From positions 186,001 to 250,000 of the forward strand of contig CBDDBH010000029.1 of NCBI GenBank assembly GCA_965225625.1: a DNA stretch of 64,000 nt, in the 5' to 3' direction. The notes below the pieces were generated by a model. The model did not search any database, was not told the origin of the DNA, and saw only the letters and a list, made by a program, of their open reading frames with translations. Shown piece after piece: positions 42,621 to 52,197 of the stretch (its first letter is position 1; each line of letters begins with the position of its first letter). Source of the stretch: CBDDBH01 sp965225625 (GTDB lineage Bacteria > Pseudomonadota > Gammaproteobacteria > JADZEE01). The position numbers were made by a program, and so were the translations under genes.

Positions 42621-44714
42621 TTAAAAATTACTATGACCGGGAGACAAGGCCGGCCCGGCTCCCTGAGGCGGCTGCACGAAGGTCCGATCGGGTTCCGCAA
42701 CGGGCGGTGAAACCTCAGGGTTTCCAGGTCGCAGCGAGTCCACGGTTTGGATCCGTCCAGCCGCATAGGATGCTTGGGTGACGGTACCGACTGCGTTCAG
42801 GTGACGCCGCAGAATATGAACCGCATGCAGGAATCGGTCCGGCGCGACTTGCTTGATCGTTGCGCCACGGAGAATTCCCTTGCGATTCACAGGCGCCACC
42901 AACATTATCTCGCTTGCGTAATCGTCCGCATCAGTTAGTTCGAAAAACATATGACCCGCGCCGCCGCCCGTTCTACAGACATTGTCTAGCGGATCGCCAT
43001 GCGCATAACAGGAAGCAAACACATATCGCGCGGCTGGATCCAGCATGGCTCCGCCGATTGTGGTCTCGACGATTCGCGTGCCCGAACTGGTTGCCGGCCG
43101 ATGGTCGAGGTCGATTTTCTGGGTGATATTGGATAGACCCAGATACCAGCCGCCTCGCTGGCGAAAGGGGTCACGATCGAATACCGCACCGAGGACGTCG
43201 TCGAGGCTGCGCTCAATCGCCTGGCCGGAGAATTCTGCAACCACCAGCGCCGGCGCGAGCGGAAACCAGGTGTAGAGATCGCGCAACCGAATGGGATTGC
43301 CGGGTAGTACGGTCGAACCGAAACGAAATCCGTTAGTCATCGCAACGTCGACGCCTGCCCAGCCGTTTATCCCTGCGCTCGCGACGACAGGATCAGTGAC
43401 TGCCCGTATTGCATCCGCAATAAGGTTATTGAGCGGGTCCTCTAGAACGTTGCGGCGTATCAGCAAGATTTCGGATTCGCCGACCACGGCATCAAGGTCG
43501 TCATTTAGCTGCAAGCCACGCTCAGTGGTATCGCCGCAATCTTTATCTGCGCAAAATCCGCCGGGCACAAACGTGTGGCGTTTCACAATTGCGTCAGCAC
43601 CGGCGACGAAATCCTCCTCCGCGGCGGCCACAAGCGCCGCCATGTCGGCATCGGGCTCAACCGAATCGTCAACCGGGATCGCCTGCCAGCTGACCGCGGT
43701 CAATCGCCCGCCCGCAACGGTTAGATCCAGGCGCCCAACATGCAGATCCCGATCGGTTTCAACCACGATCCCGGCGCCGGCCTGCAATCTCTCCAAATCA
43801 CGACCGGCAAAGCTCTGACCCGGCGTCGTACGCGTGACCGCATCTGCGTCCGCCACGAGTGCGCCCAAGGTAATTTCGTGTGTGTGTGCCGAATACATCA
43901 CATCGATGTCCCTGAAGCGCCTCGCCAGGGCGATGTTCTGCGCAAGACCGAGTTCTGATTGGACAACGATAAGATTTGCGCCGGCCGATTGAACCTCCGC
44001 AATAACGGCAGGAAGCTCGGTGACGCCATGGGTGAAGCGGAAACTAACATTGAATACATCGGCTTGCTGAGCAACGATCGCGGCGGTAATACCGATCACC
44101 GCAATCTTTAATCCGTCGACGTCGAATATCCTGTAAGGTTCCAGCACCCTGCGCCCAAGCAGCGGCTGCGGCAACGGCGGCGCATTGTATGCGTTCAGCG
44201 CCAACGCGGGAAAGGCTGCTCTCGTTACACCCGGCCCGTCAAAAACGGCCGCCATCACGCGGATATTTTCAGGCAGCGGCGGTTGCGGCGGCTTCGTCGA
44301 GAATCGCTTACGAAATACCGACGGGCCATAGCCAAAGTCCCAGTTTCCGGGGGTGAAGGCATCGATACCGAAGGCATTAATCGCCGGCATGATGGCATCG
44401 CCAACGGTAAAAAGCGTTTCAGCGCTGCCGTGGGTGAGATCGCCTACCGATAACAGCAGACTATTGGTGCTGTCGGCTCTGATCCGGTCAACCACGGTCT
44501 TTAACTTGGCAAGCCCACCTGCGTCGGCGCTATAGCGATCGGTGTTATCCGGGTTTTTAAAAACAGCGGCGTGCGGCAGCAGGGTGCCGTGCAGATCGCC
44601 CATCATGATGAGAGTTACGTGTGACTCACGCGGCGCCCCTTGGACACAGCAAACAAAAGCTAACAAGGTCATTGCGATGCAGGACCGCACTTTACATCGG
44701 AGGTGGCTGCTCAT
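42621..44714 (-). CDS. Periplasmic metallophosphoesterase, 5'-nucleotidase/SoxB-like
   Basis: 697 residues with a signal peptide (CIAMTLLAFVCCVQGAPRE). Metallophosphatase domain: MMGDLHGTLLPH, LLLSVGDLTHGSAETL, FTPGNWDFGYGP, MYSAHTHEI; then a 5'-nucleotidase C-terminal domain (EDPLNNLIADAIRA, AMTNGFRFGSTVLPGNPIRLRDLYTWFPLAPALVVAEFSGQAIER). The GNWDFGYGP and YSADAGGLAKL pattern resembles SoxB more than UshA, but no sox genes are near, so thiosulfate use is not supported. It hydrolyses a phospho- or sulfo-ester in the periplasm. Its start overlaps the upstream phosphatase stop by four bases (44711-44714). The C-terminus after about 650 is low-complexity and proline-rich. Confidence 0.85.
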   Translation of the reverse strand: MSSHLRCKVRSCIAMTLLAFVCCVQGAPRESHVTLIMMGDLHGTLLPHAAVFKNPDNTDRYSADAGGLAKLKTVVDRIRADSTNSLLLSVGDLTHGSAETLFTVGDAIMPAINAFGIDAFTPGNWDFGYGPSVFRKRFSTKPPQPPLPENIRVMAAVFDGPGVTRAAFPALALNAYNAPPLPQPLLGRRVLEPYRIFDVDGLKIAVIGITAAIVAQQADVFNVSFRFTHGVTELPAVIAEVQSAGANLIVVQSELGLAQNIALARRFRDIDVMYSAHTHEITLGALVADADAVTRTTPGQSFAGRDLERLQAGAGIVVETDRDLHVGRLDLTVAGGRLTAVSWQAIPVDDSVEPDADMAALVAAAEEDFVAGADAIVKRHTFVPGGFCADKDCGDTTERGLQLNDDLDAVVGESEILLIRRNVLEDPLNNLIADAIRAVTDPVVASAGINGWAGVDVAMTNGFRFGSTVLPGNPIRLRDLYTWFPLAPALVVAEFSGQAIERSLDDVLGAVFDRDPFRQRGGWYLGLSNITQKIDLDHRPATSSGTRIVETTIGGAMLDPAARYVFASCYAHGDPLDNVCRTGGGAGHMFFELTDADDYASEIMLVAPVNRKGILRGATIKQVAPDRFLHAVHILRRHLNAVGTVTQASYAAGRIQTVDSLRPGNPEVSPPVAEPDRTFVQPPQGAGPALSPGHSNF

Positions 44715-45307
44715 TGCGTAGCGTGCAGACGCGGAAAAGCGCGAACTTTGTCTTCAATCGATTGTTTCCTCATACCCGTTTGTCGGACAATCGCGAGCGC
44801 GCTTTCAAGTTCCATATGATGGTCAGCCTTCAGGTGTACCGCCAGCCAGGCACTAACGCGATTACCGCTCGCGCAATGTATACGGATCCCGCTATCTCGG
44901 TTCGCTTCGACCAATCGCGTAATCGTCGCGAAGGTTTCTGATTCGAAGCTCGCCGCCTCGCCTGAAACCGGCACGTGGTAATAGCTCAATCCGGCGGTGC
45001 TGGCCGCCGCCCGCTCATCCCAATCTAGCTCGGAGACCTCTCGCAAATTGATGACGACGCCGATCCCGTCGGATTTTGCAGCGGCGAGGGCCCCATTGTC
45101 CGGCTGTCCGGATAGGTAGAGATGTTTGAATTGTTTGATGTTTTGAAGTGACCCCCAGGGGCCGACCTCGCGTACATCGGCAGGAGAAAGAGCTTCCTGC
45201 GCCTGCGCGGCTGTGGCGAACAAAGCAATAGCCGAAATCAGGAACCAGCGCTTCAATTGCCATTGATACGTGATAGTCGTGCGGATGAGAATACGGCGGT
45301 CTGACAT
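44711..45307 (-). CDS. Protein-tyrosine-phosphatase-like (DUF442 / beta-lactamase-hydrolase-associated) protein, exported
   Basis: 198 residues. An export signal RWFLISAIALFATAAQAQEA (about 20-40) is followed by a phosphatase-like domain: IKQFKHLYLSGQPDNGALAAAKSDGIGVVINLREVSELDWDERAA and the P-loop HCASGNRVSA (HCxxGxR, Cys and Arg present). A later start (TTG at 45256) would place the signal peptide at the N-terminus and cannot be excluded. It is coupled to the SoxB/nucleotidase-like gene by an ATGA overlap, suggesting joint periplasmic phospho-ester chemistry. Confidence 0.85.
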   Translation of the reverse strand: MSDRRILIRTTITYQWQLKRWFLISAIALFATAAQAQEALSPADVREVGPWGSLQNIKQFKHLYLSGQPDNGALAAAKSDGIGVVINLREVSELDWDERAAASTAGLSYYHVPVSGEAASFESETFATITRLVEANRDSGIRIHCASGNRVSAWLAVHLKADHHMELESALAIVRQTGMRKQSIEDKVRAFPRLHATQ

Positions 45308-45411
45308 TTTTACGGTCCATGAACTTTACCCGTCCCAACCATAACGTATTTTCGTCTGATCCACTGCGAGTCGGAATGTAAAACAGACAATCCCGGTGCT
45401 GACGCTCCGAA

Positions 45412-46273
45412 TCAATCTAGGTTGAGCAGTCGAACCGCATTCTCTTTGAGGATCAGCGGACGCACTTCGTCACGAATGTCGATTTTTTCGAAATCCTGCA
45501 ACCAACGCTCAGGCGTAATCAAAGGAAAATCGGTTCCGAACAGCATTTTGTGCTTCAACTGTGTATTTGCGAACTGGATCAACTGTGGCGAAAAATACTT
45601 TGGCGACCACCCCGACAGATCAATGTAAACCTGGGGCTTGTGTAGACAGATCGACAGCGCTTCATCCTGCCAGGGCCATGATGGATGGGCGAGAATAATC
45701 GGCATTTCGGGAAAATCCACGGCGACATCGTCGACATCCATAGGGTTGCCGTATTTCAATCGTATACCTCCACCACCGGGCATGCCTGTTCCGATGCCGG
45801 AATGCCCCGTGTGAAACAGCGCCGGCAACTTTGCCTTGGTAATGACTTCGTAAAGTGGATAGGCATTTTTGTCGTTGGGAAAGAACTCCTGGAACTGAGG
45901 ATGAAACTTGAACCCGCGAATATCATAATTTTCAATCAGGCGGCGTGCCTCACGTACTGCCTGCGTACCTCGTGCCGGATCGACGCTTGCGAATGCCAGC
46001 ATGGTGTCGCTGTTTTCCGCGGCCAATTCCGCAACTTCTTCGTTCGATACGGGTTTCTCTCCGCGCGCGTGTTCGCCATCCACTGGAAAAATCACACAGC
46101 CAATTTTGAGTTCGCGATAATAGGCCGCAATCTCCGGGATCCCGGGCTGTGGATTTTCATGCTTGAAATACTTCTGTGCGGCCGCCTGAAATTTCGACAA
46201 CGGCTGGGGGGTCGCGAACCGAAACTTCCGCGTGAGTGTGCACGTCTATCGCAATGAGTTCACTAATATTCAT
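45412..46273 (-). CDS. Metal-dependent amidohydrolase (amidohydrolase 2 family), frameshifted near the N-terminus
   Basis: The main frame (to about 46200) has RGFKFHPQFQEFFPNDKNAYPLYEVITKAKLPALFHTGHSGIG, IILAHPSWPWQDEALSICLHKPQVYIDLSGW and LFGTDFPLITPERWLQDF, i.e. the metal His and Asp of the family. The missing start MNISELIAIDVHTHAEVSVRDP, with the HxH metal motif, sits in another frame from ATG 46273. A run of six G at 46206-46211 (plus strand) separates them; one G fewer restores a continuous protein (…RDPQPLSKFQAAAQ). The restored enzyme is about 285 residues. Decarboxylases and hydrolases of ring-cleavage products occur in this family; substrate unknown. Confidence 0.83.
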
Positions 46274-46460
46274 AGCTCGTTTCCTCGTCATATTCGCCGG
46301 ACTTTATACAGGGGAAAGTGGCAGCGCCCACGGATTTGCCGCTCGTGGTCGAATCACGCGTGAATTTATGTCGGATTTTGACATCTCACATTACTAAGCA
46401 ATACTCCAAATGGCTTTTAGGATTTAAGATCAGCCCTGGTTTCAACCACCGGTTAGATTA

Positions 46461-46784
46461 ATGATCACGCGAATGGTAATGATTCACTTTAAAGAGGACA
46501 CACCCGCGGAAGCATTGCAAAGCTACGAAGATCAAAAAATACAGTTAGCGAAATTGCCCTGTGTCAAACGCATGATAAGTGGTCCGAATTTCGTTACCCC
46601 TAAAGAAGACGAAATCCGCGCGATAATGGATCGCGTTACCTACCCGCAGTCAGTATCGCTGTGGGAATTCGAGGACGAAGCTGGATTCAACGAATTTCTG
46701 ACCGCGCCGCTACACAAGGAATTGGCAGGCAGTGATTTTGTGCAGCATATTCAATGGCGGTATGTCGGTAATATTAAATCGTAG
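46461..46784 (+). CDS. Dabb-domain (dimeric alpha/beta barrel) protein
   Basis: 107 residues: MITRMVMIHFKEDTPAEALQSYEDQKIQLAKLPCVKRMISGPNF...SVSLWEFEDEAGFNEFLTAPLHKELAGSDF. The length and the N-terminal beta strand plus C-terminal HxxxL helix match stress-responsive A/B barrel (Dabb) proteins. Members range from small enzymes in aromatic metabolism to proteins of unknown role. It stands alone between two minus-strand genes. Confidence 0.75.
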   Translation: MITRMVMIHFKEDTPAEALQSYEDQKIQLAKLPCVKRMISGPNFVTPKEDEIRAIMDRVTYPQSVSLWEFEDEAGFNEFLTAPLHKELAGSDFVQHIQWRYVGNIKS

Positions 46785-46830
46785 AAGATTACTATTGTCG
46801 GGCCGTTGAAAAATGTCTAAGTGGCGTTTT

Positions 46831-47715
46831 TCAGTTTTGTGGCAATTCGCAGGACACGAATTCAGGTTTCTCGCCTCGGACCCATAACCGCTGCATTAAC
46901 CTGAAATATTTTGTGTCGTCATAAAGCGTACCGGTGTGCAGCGTGCAGCGGTTGTCCCAAAGCAGCAGGTCACCAACCCGCCATTTGTGTCGAAACACGA
47001 ACTGTTCCTGAGTCGCCCATTCCACCAATTCGTCAATCAAGGCCATCGCTTCAGCATTCGGCATTCCGATAACCTCCTTGACCGTACCGCTGCTCACCCA
47101 TAGTGCGCGGCGCCCATCCACAGGATGAGTTCGAATCAAGGGATGTAAAACATCGGGATTCTCTTCTTCGAGTTCTTTGCTAATCTTCATGCCATTGTAA
47201 AGACGGGTCTCCATCAGATGTTTATAACTGTGGTGAAGAATCAAACCGTCCAACTCTTTTTTTCGCGCCTCCGGTAACGCCGAATAAGCCGCGCATAAAT
47301 CCGCAAGCAAAGTATCGCTGCCCTCGGGGGGCACCTCGAGCGCGTATAGCGTGGTGCATTTGACCGGCTTCTCCTTGAAGGAGTAGTCAGTGTGCCAGCC
47401 GATGCCGTCGTTATGCGCGCCGATAGGGTTGCCGTCAGCATCCGTTCGATTCGAGAGGATAAAAATCTTCGGGTACCCGGGAAGTGTGTGTTGCTTTACG
47501 ACATGGTCTTCGAGTTCACCGAAACATTGCAGAAAGGAGATCAGCGCGTCAGGCGACATATTCTGGTCGCGCACCAGTAGTGCTCCGTGTAAATCAAATG
47601 CGCGCACTACCTGCGCACGTATCTCGGAATTAGCCGAGGAAAGATCGACACCGAGCAGTTCTGCCCCGAAGCCGGGTTTGAGTTCTCTGATTTCCAGAGC
47701 GAGGGCTTTATCCAT
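46831..47715 (-). CDS. TauD/TfdA-family Fe(II)/2-oxoglutarate dioxygenase
   Basis: 294 residues. Fe(II) motif HTD in DGIGWHTDYSFKEKPVKCTTLYAL (about 105-125), the 2-oxoglutarate-binding block with distal His and Arg in LLLWDNRCTLHTGTLYDDTKYFRLMQRLWVRGEKP (about 245-285), and LHPLIRTHPVDGRRALWVS. The family hydroxylates taurine, 2,4-dichlorophenoxyacetate or related acids, releasing succinate and CO2. The region 20-100 bases upstream of its ATG is repeated upstream of the S9 peptidase gene. Substrate not determined. Confidence 0.9.
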   Translation of the reverse strand: MDKALALEIRELKPGFGAELLGVDLSSANSEIRAQVVRAFDLHGALLVRDQNMSPDALISFLQCFGELEDHVVKQHTLPGYPKIFILSNRTDADGNPIGAHNDGIGWHTDYSFKEKPVKCTTLYALEVPPEGSDTLLADLCAAYSALPEARKKELDGLILHHSYKHLMETRLYNGMKISKELEEENPDVLHPLIRTHPVDGRRALWVSSGTVKEVIGMPNAEAMALIDELVEWATQEQFVFRHKWRVGDLLLWDNRCTLHTGTLYDDTKYFRLMQRLWVRGEKPEFVSCELPQN

Positions 47716-47735
47716 ATGCGGGCTAGGATCTAATG

Positions 47736-47814
47736 GGCTTCGCGCAGCTCGGCCTGAGCTGACGATTAGACGGCCTCCCTTTAGCTTACATTAGCAATGG
47801 GGGCAGAAAGAAGA
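47736..47814 (-). repeat. 79-base upstream repeat, copy 1 (before TauD/TfdA gene)
   Basis: Matches 49830-49908 without gaps in the same orientation; my hand alignment gives 58 of 79 identical bases, with the outer 9 bases identical. It ends 20 bases before the dioxygenase ATG, so it is placed like a shared promoter or leader. Confidence 0.65.
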
Positions 47815-47823
47815 TACCGAGCT

Positions 47824-49752
47824 TCACAATTGCGCGCCGCCTGTATGCCGAGCGAGAAAAACGCCAGTCTTTGTCAGCATGTCGATGCGATAGCGTTCCC
47901 GCCAAATGTTGTGCGCAACCTGATCATAGAGCACGAGGTCGCTCGATACACCCGCTCGTTTCAGTGCTTTGTGCAGATTTTTGCTGTGCTTGACGCTAAC
48001 GTTGATGTCTTCCTTGCCATGAAACATGAGCACGGGAACCTGGATTTCTGACGCACGCTTCAGCGGCGAACCAGTATTCAGAACGTGTTTATCGTTACCA
48101 ACGAATTCGCGCACGACACGCTTGTTCAGAAAGTTCCGGTAGTCGTTGATGAGCGTGCTCGGATCGGTGACACCGGCAATGCTAACGACGCATTTGTAGA
48201 GTTCAGGGGCCTCGATAGCGCTCAAGAGCGCCGCATAACCCCCATAACTCCAGCCGACGATACACATCCGTTCCGGATCGGCGATGCCGTTTTCGATCAG
48301 CCATCGGCTACCGTCGATAATGTCGCCGACGGACGAACGCCAGGCCTTGAATCCACCCTCCCCGGCCCACGCACTGCCATAGCCTCCGGAACCACGAAAA
48401 TTACTCTGCAGCACGGCGTAACCCGCGGCGGCGAAGAATTGGGCAAACCAGTCGAAATCCCAGCGATCTCGACTCTGCGGCCCCCCGTGTGGCATCACCA
48501 CCGCGGGAAGGTTTTTCCCCTCGCTGTGCGGCGGCAATGTCAGGTAACCGGGGATCTCGACCCCGTCAGCAGCCGGGTATCTGATCGGCCTCATCATCGC
48601 AAGGTCGCGCTCGTGCAGGTCCGGCCGCTTGAGCAACATAGCTTCCAGGACGTCCTGCTCTACGTTGAACCGATAATAACGCCCGGCATCTTGATCACTA
48701 CTGATATGAATGAGGTAGAACTTCCTGTCCCAACTTTCATCTATGACCCCCACTACCTTGCCCGGCATCGTTAGCTGGATGCGGCGTGTGATTTCCTCGA
48801 TGCGCTCATCAAAAAAATGATAGTGAGGTTTATCCGTGGAGTAGCCAATCCCCACCAGTCGCTCGCGCTTTCCAAGTGTTGTGTAGCCGTCGACGTCAAC
48901 ATTAGGATGGGAGAATATGAGTTCGTCTTCGCGGTTTCGCGCGAGATCTTCTGCCCACAGCGCCAACCTGCCGTGATGACGCTTGAAAACCAGCAGTGTA
49001 TTGCGCTCATCACCGAACCCCAGCGGGTGATAAATGTCGCCCAGATCGGTCATCCGGGACTCGTGTAGGTCGCGCCACTGCCGCTCACCAGCCAGGCGGT
49101 ACTGCCATCTGGATTTTTCGGTGCTCATGTAATGGCGTAGCCTGACGCTGCCGTAACCATCGGAGACCCAATCTCTGGCGTTGGTGCTGTTCCGTGCAAC
49201 CGTGGCCACGCGGCCGGAGTAGATATTGAGGCGAGCGACACCGGTGCCTTTAGCGTTTGGCACCTCGATGAGGACATTCGCGGGGTCATCCGGCATCCAG
49301 TCGATCACGTCGTCCTGAAACTGGGCAAGCGTTTTCTGCAACTGTTTTTGAAGCAGGACTTTCTTCTTCGTGCCGTCTGCGTTTACAGCGACAAGCCGAG
49401 TTTCGGGCAGATAATAACCATACACTTTCGCGATACCGTAAAAACCGCACAGAAGCCGCTCGTTGTTTGCCCACCTGCACCAATTGATATCAAAAACGTC
49501 CGGTTTACTCGCAAGAACAAGTCGTGAATCCGCACCGGCAGTGAACACAAGGAGAACCGGAAAGTCGTCCTCGTACATGTGAAGAAAGGAAACGCGGGAT
49601 CCGTCCGGCGACAATCGAGCACCCCACATCTGCGGGAATTTTCCGAAGGCGGTCGCTAGAGACTTCACCGAAGCCCCTTCTGCCGCATGTGCGCCGCCGC
49701 TCGGGAATGAAACTAATAGCTGCGTTAGCAAAATAATTGCTAGCGCACGCAT
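47824..49752 (-). CDS. S9 family serine peptidase (prolyl oligopeptidase/DPP-type), exported
   Basis: 642 residues from ATG 49752, chosen because MRALAIILLTQLLVSFPSGGAHA is a clean signal peptide with AAGGTGAAG before it. ATG 49806 and the longer frame to 49815 are alternatives. The N-terminal half is a WD40-like propeller (residues about 40-380). The C-terminal alpha/beta hydrolase has nucleophile GWSYGGYAAL (about 500), LTLPPHSEGKNLPAVVMPHGGPQSRDRWDFDWFAQFFAAAGYAVLQSNFRGSGGYG, Asp in VLMFHGKEDINVSVKHS and a terminal His in VAHNIW. It cleaves short peptides in the periplasm. Single gene, with the upstream repeat copy 2 about 80 bases before this start. Confidence 0.9.
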   Translation of the reverse strand: MRALAIILLTQLLVSFPSGGAHAAEGASVKSLATAFGKFPQMWGARLSPDGSRVSFLHMYEDDFPVLLVFTAGADSRLVLASKPDVFDINWCRWANNERLLCGFYGIAKVYGYYLPETRLVAVNADGTKKKVLLQKQLQKTLAQFQDDVIDWMPDDPANVLIEVPNAKGTGVARLNIYSGRVATVARNSTNARDWVSDGYGSVRLRHYMSTEKSRWQYRLAGERQWRDLHESRMTDLGDIYHPLGFGDERNTLLVFKRHHGRLALWAEDLARNREDELIFSHPNVDVDGYTTLGKRERLVGIGYSTDKPHYHFFDERIEEITRRIQLTMPGKVVGVIDESWDRKFYLIHISSDQDAGRYYRFNVEQDVLEAMLLKRPDLHERDLAMMRPIRYPAADGVEIPGYLTLPPHSEGKNLPAVVMPHGGPQSRDRWDFDWFAQFFAAAGYAVLQSNFRGSGGYGSAWAGEGGFKAWRSSVGDIIDGSRWLIENGIADPERMCIVGWSYGGYAALLSAIEAPELYKCVVSIAGVTDPSTLINDYRNFLNKRVVREFVGNDKHVLNTGSPLKRASEIQVPVLMFHGKEDINVSVKHSKNLHKALKRAGVSSDLVLYDQVAHNIWRERYRIDMLTKTGVFLARHTGGAQL

Positions 49753-49829
49753 CTTCACCTTGCTTGCCCGCAAATTGCATGAAGCGAGAGCGAGCGTTGT
49801 ATGCATAGCTGGCATTCCTGAGTCTCTTG

Positions 49830-49908
49830 GACTTCGGACAGCTTAGCCTGAACTTACAGTTATTCAGACTCCCACCAGCTTACCCTAGCAAGGTGGGTAG
49901 AAAGAAGA
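49830..49908 (-). repeat. 79-base upstream repeat, copy 2 (before S9 peptidase gene)
   Basis: Partner of 47736-47814, ungapped and in the same orientation. It ends 23 bases before ATG 49806, close to the 20-base distance of copy 1 to the TauD/TfdA ATG. The stretch 49909-50072 toward the LLM gene has no further gene. Confidence 0.65.
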
Positions 49909-50072
49909 GATCGGTCAATCTGGTGTCCAAATACTAATGCCAGCAATTATAAATGCGTCGCGGCAGCATACCGCCGAATTCCCTGCTCAATCACTCAATG
50001 CCCCGCATCTGCGGAAACTGGTGCTTGAAAAATAGTTAAAAACTGGACCAGGTCTATTTTCCTGCAAGTCGC

Positions 50073-51119
50073 TCAGGCGGCTTCGAGTTCGGGTTTCACA
50101 TCACTGCAGAACAGATCCATGGTGCGCTTCGCTTCGTCGAACGTCATGTCGCCCGTCGGGATCTGGAGCACGATGTGATCGGTGAAGCCGGCGTCGAGGA
50201 TCCCCGCAAAACGATCGCAGATCTGCTCGGATGTGCCGGCACCGGCTGCAATGGCCCCGTCGATGTGCGACATAATCCTTCGCAGCGGGCCGAGTGCAGC
50301 ATCGGCCGCGTCTTCACCCAGGACCTCCGCGTCCCACTGGTGCACGTTGTGGGTGCGACGCATCAAACCACGCAGGCCGCGTTCGTTCACGTCCAGCGCC
50401 AACTTCTCGTTCTCAGCAATCGCGAGGACCATCGTGCACGCAACCTTCGGACCGGCGTTGGGGGCTTCCATCCGCACATCGTCGTGCTGGTGCGCGTACC
50501 AAGTCTCAGCGTAAACGTCGTACGCGGCCTGGTCGATCGGCCCCGGCCACATGAGGTTCAAGCCGAACTTGCCGGCGGTTACGGGGCTCCCCGGATACCA
50601 GAACGGGATCGTCTCCTGCACCGGCCTGGTCGCCATGGGCATGGTGCGGAAGTCGTAGAATTTGGAGTCCTCGGAGCTGATCTCGCCCGTCCGGAACGCA
50701 CGGCAGATAATCCCGAGCACATCCTCAAAACGAGCGGTCGATGACAACCAGTCGCTGCCGAACCAGTAGTGTTCGATGGGAGCGACACCGCGACCGACGC
50801 CGAATTCGAGCCGGCCGTTGGTAAGGTTATCGACGATGCACATGTCCTCGATGATTCGAACGGGATGGTGAAGTGGCAACAGCTTCACCATCGGACCCAT
50901 ACGGATGGTGTCAGTGATCTGAGACGCCGCGGCGACAAACATCTCCTGGTTCGGCGCCATGCAGAGATCGGAGCCGTGGTGCTCAGCCAAAAAGTAGCTG
51001 GTGAATCCCGCTTGGTCTGCCATTCGCAGGAGATCGAGTCGATCCTTTAACAATTGGGGTGTCGACGTTCCCGGAATGCCCTCGATGTGGTCGAAAATGC
51101 CAAACGTCGGTGTCGCCAT
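50073..51119 (-). CDS. LLM-class flavin-dependent oxidoreductase
   Basis: 348 residues from ATG 51119. Luciferase-like: PTFGIFDHIEGIPGTSTPQLLKDRLDLLRMADQAGFTSYFLAEHHGSDLCMAPNQEMFVAAASQITDTIRMGPMVKLLPLHHPVRIIEDMCIVDNLTNGRLEFGVGRGVAPIEHYWFG. It is closest in pattern to the 21849-22877 gene. The fifth LLM gene of the window. It diverges from the SDR-hydratase pair, so a shared control region (51120-51375) is likely. Confidence 0.86.
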   Translation of the reverse strand: MATPTFGIFDHIEGIPGTSTPQLLKDRLDLLRMADQAGFTSYFLAEHHGSDLCMAPNQEMFVAAASQITDTIRMGPMVKLLPLHHPVRIIEDMCIVDNLTNGRLEFGVGRGVAPIEHYWFGSDWLSSTARFEDVLGIICRAFRTGEISSEDSKFYDFRTMPMATRPVQETIPFWYPGSPVTAGKFGLNLMWPGPIDQAAYDVYAETWYAHQHDDVRMEAPNAGPKVACTMVLAIAENEKLALDVNERGLRGLMRRTHNVHQWDAEVLGEDAADAALGPLRRIMSHIDGAIAAGAGTSEQICDRFAGILDAGFTDHIVLQIPTGDMTFDEAKRTMDLFCSDVKPELEAA

Positions 51120-51375
51120 TCGATGTTCCTCAGAGTGATATTGCAACGCGAAGCGCGGAGTATAAGCGGAATAAACGCCCCCAGCATTGCGTCGAGCATA
51201 CGCGCACGCCAGTCGTTCCGGAGTATCTCGGATCCGGGTGTTTAGAAGGCCAAACGTGGTTGTCGTTTCTCAAAATCCTGGTATTCGACCTAAGAAGCAA
51301 GCCGTGGACGGTGTTCCAACGTAAAATGCGCTAAACCCGTGTTTGATTGTAGCGACGTCGCACTGGAGAAGGATT

Positions 51376-52170
51376 ATGGATCTCGGGATCGCCGGAAAGA
51401 CAGCCGTAGTTGGCGGAAGCAGCCGCGGTATGGGATTGGCGATCGCCATTGGCCTGGCCAGAGAGGGGTGCAACCTGTTGCTGTGCGCGCGTAACGACGC
51501 TGAGCTACAAACCGCACAGGACCAGGTGGCTGCCTTTAGTGATCCGAGCAAGGTGATCTCATTGAGTGTTGATTTGAGCGAGTCGGACAGCGCACAACAT
51601 GTTGTCGAGGCCGCGAGCGAACGCTGGGGTGGGGTAGACATACTGGTGACCAATACCGGTGGCCCTAAACCGGGGCAGCCGAGTGAATTCAGTGATGCCG
51701 ATTGGGAACAGGGCTATCAGAAGATATTTTACAACGTGGTCAGACTGTGCCGAGCGGTGTTACCGCACATGCGTGAGCAAGGCTGGGGCCGGATCATTAA
51801 TTTGCTGGCATTGTCCGTGCGCCAGGTCGAGGATAATTTGTCGTTGTCATCCACTACCCGCTCGGCGGTGGTCGCGTTCTCCAAGAATTTGTCAGAAGAA
51901 GTCGCTGCAAGCGGAATTACCGTAAACAATGTTCTACCCGGCTCGATCCTCACCGATAGGCTGGTGGAGGTATCGCGCATGCAGGCAGAGCACCACGGAA
52001 AAGATCCCGACCTCGCATTAGAGGCTCGAATTAGCACAATCCCGACCGGGCGCTTGGGTAAGCCGGAGGAGATGGCGGATTTGGTAGCGTTCCTCGCCTC
52101 TGACCGTGCCGGTTTTATTAACGGCCATAGCATCCCACTCGACGGCGGGCAATTGCGTGCGGTAATTTAG
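51376..52170 (+). CDS. Short-chain dehydrogenase/reductase
   Basis: 264 residues, ATG 51376 with GAGAAGG upstream. NADP-type motif GGSSRGMG (about 12-19), NTGGPKPG in place of NAG, and PGSILTDRLVEV. Catalytic Tyr and Lys are atypical: the usual YxxxK region reads LSSTTRSAVVAFSK, so Tyr is Thr at that position. This is seen in a 3-oxoacyl-ACP-reductase-like subgroup of SDRs of unclear activity. It is followed after 27 bases by the keto-acid hydratase gene, so they are likely co-transcribed. Confidence 0.86.
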   Translation: MDLGIAGKTAVVGGSSRGMGLAIAIGLAREGCNLLLCARNDAELQTAQDQVAAFSDPSKVISLSVDLSESDSAQHVVEAASERWGGVDILVTNTGGPKPGQPSEFSDADWEQGYQKIFYNVVRLCRAVLPHMREQGWGRIINLLALSVRQVEDNLSLSSTTRSAVVAFSKNLSEEVAASGITVNNVLPGSILTDRLVEVSRMQAEHHGKDPDLALEARISTIPTGRLGKPEEMADLVAFLASDRAGFINGHSIPLDGGQLRAVI

Positions 52171-52197
52171 CAGGCCGACGCGCAGCGACATTTATCA

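Noticed and set aside
42621..44714. Part of a sox thiosulfate oxidation operon
   Set aside because: SoxB-like layout only; no soxXYZACD genes nearby and the neighbour is a phosphatase-like gene.
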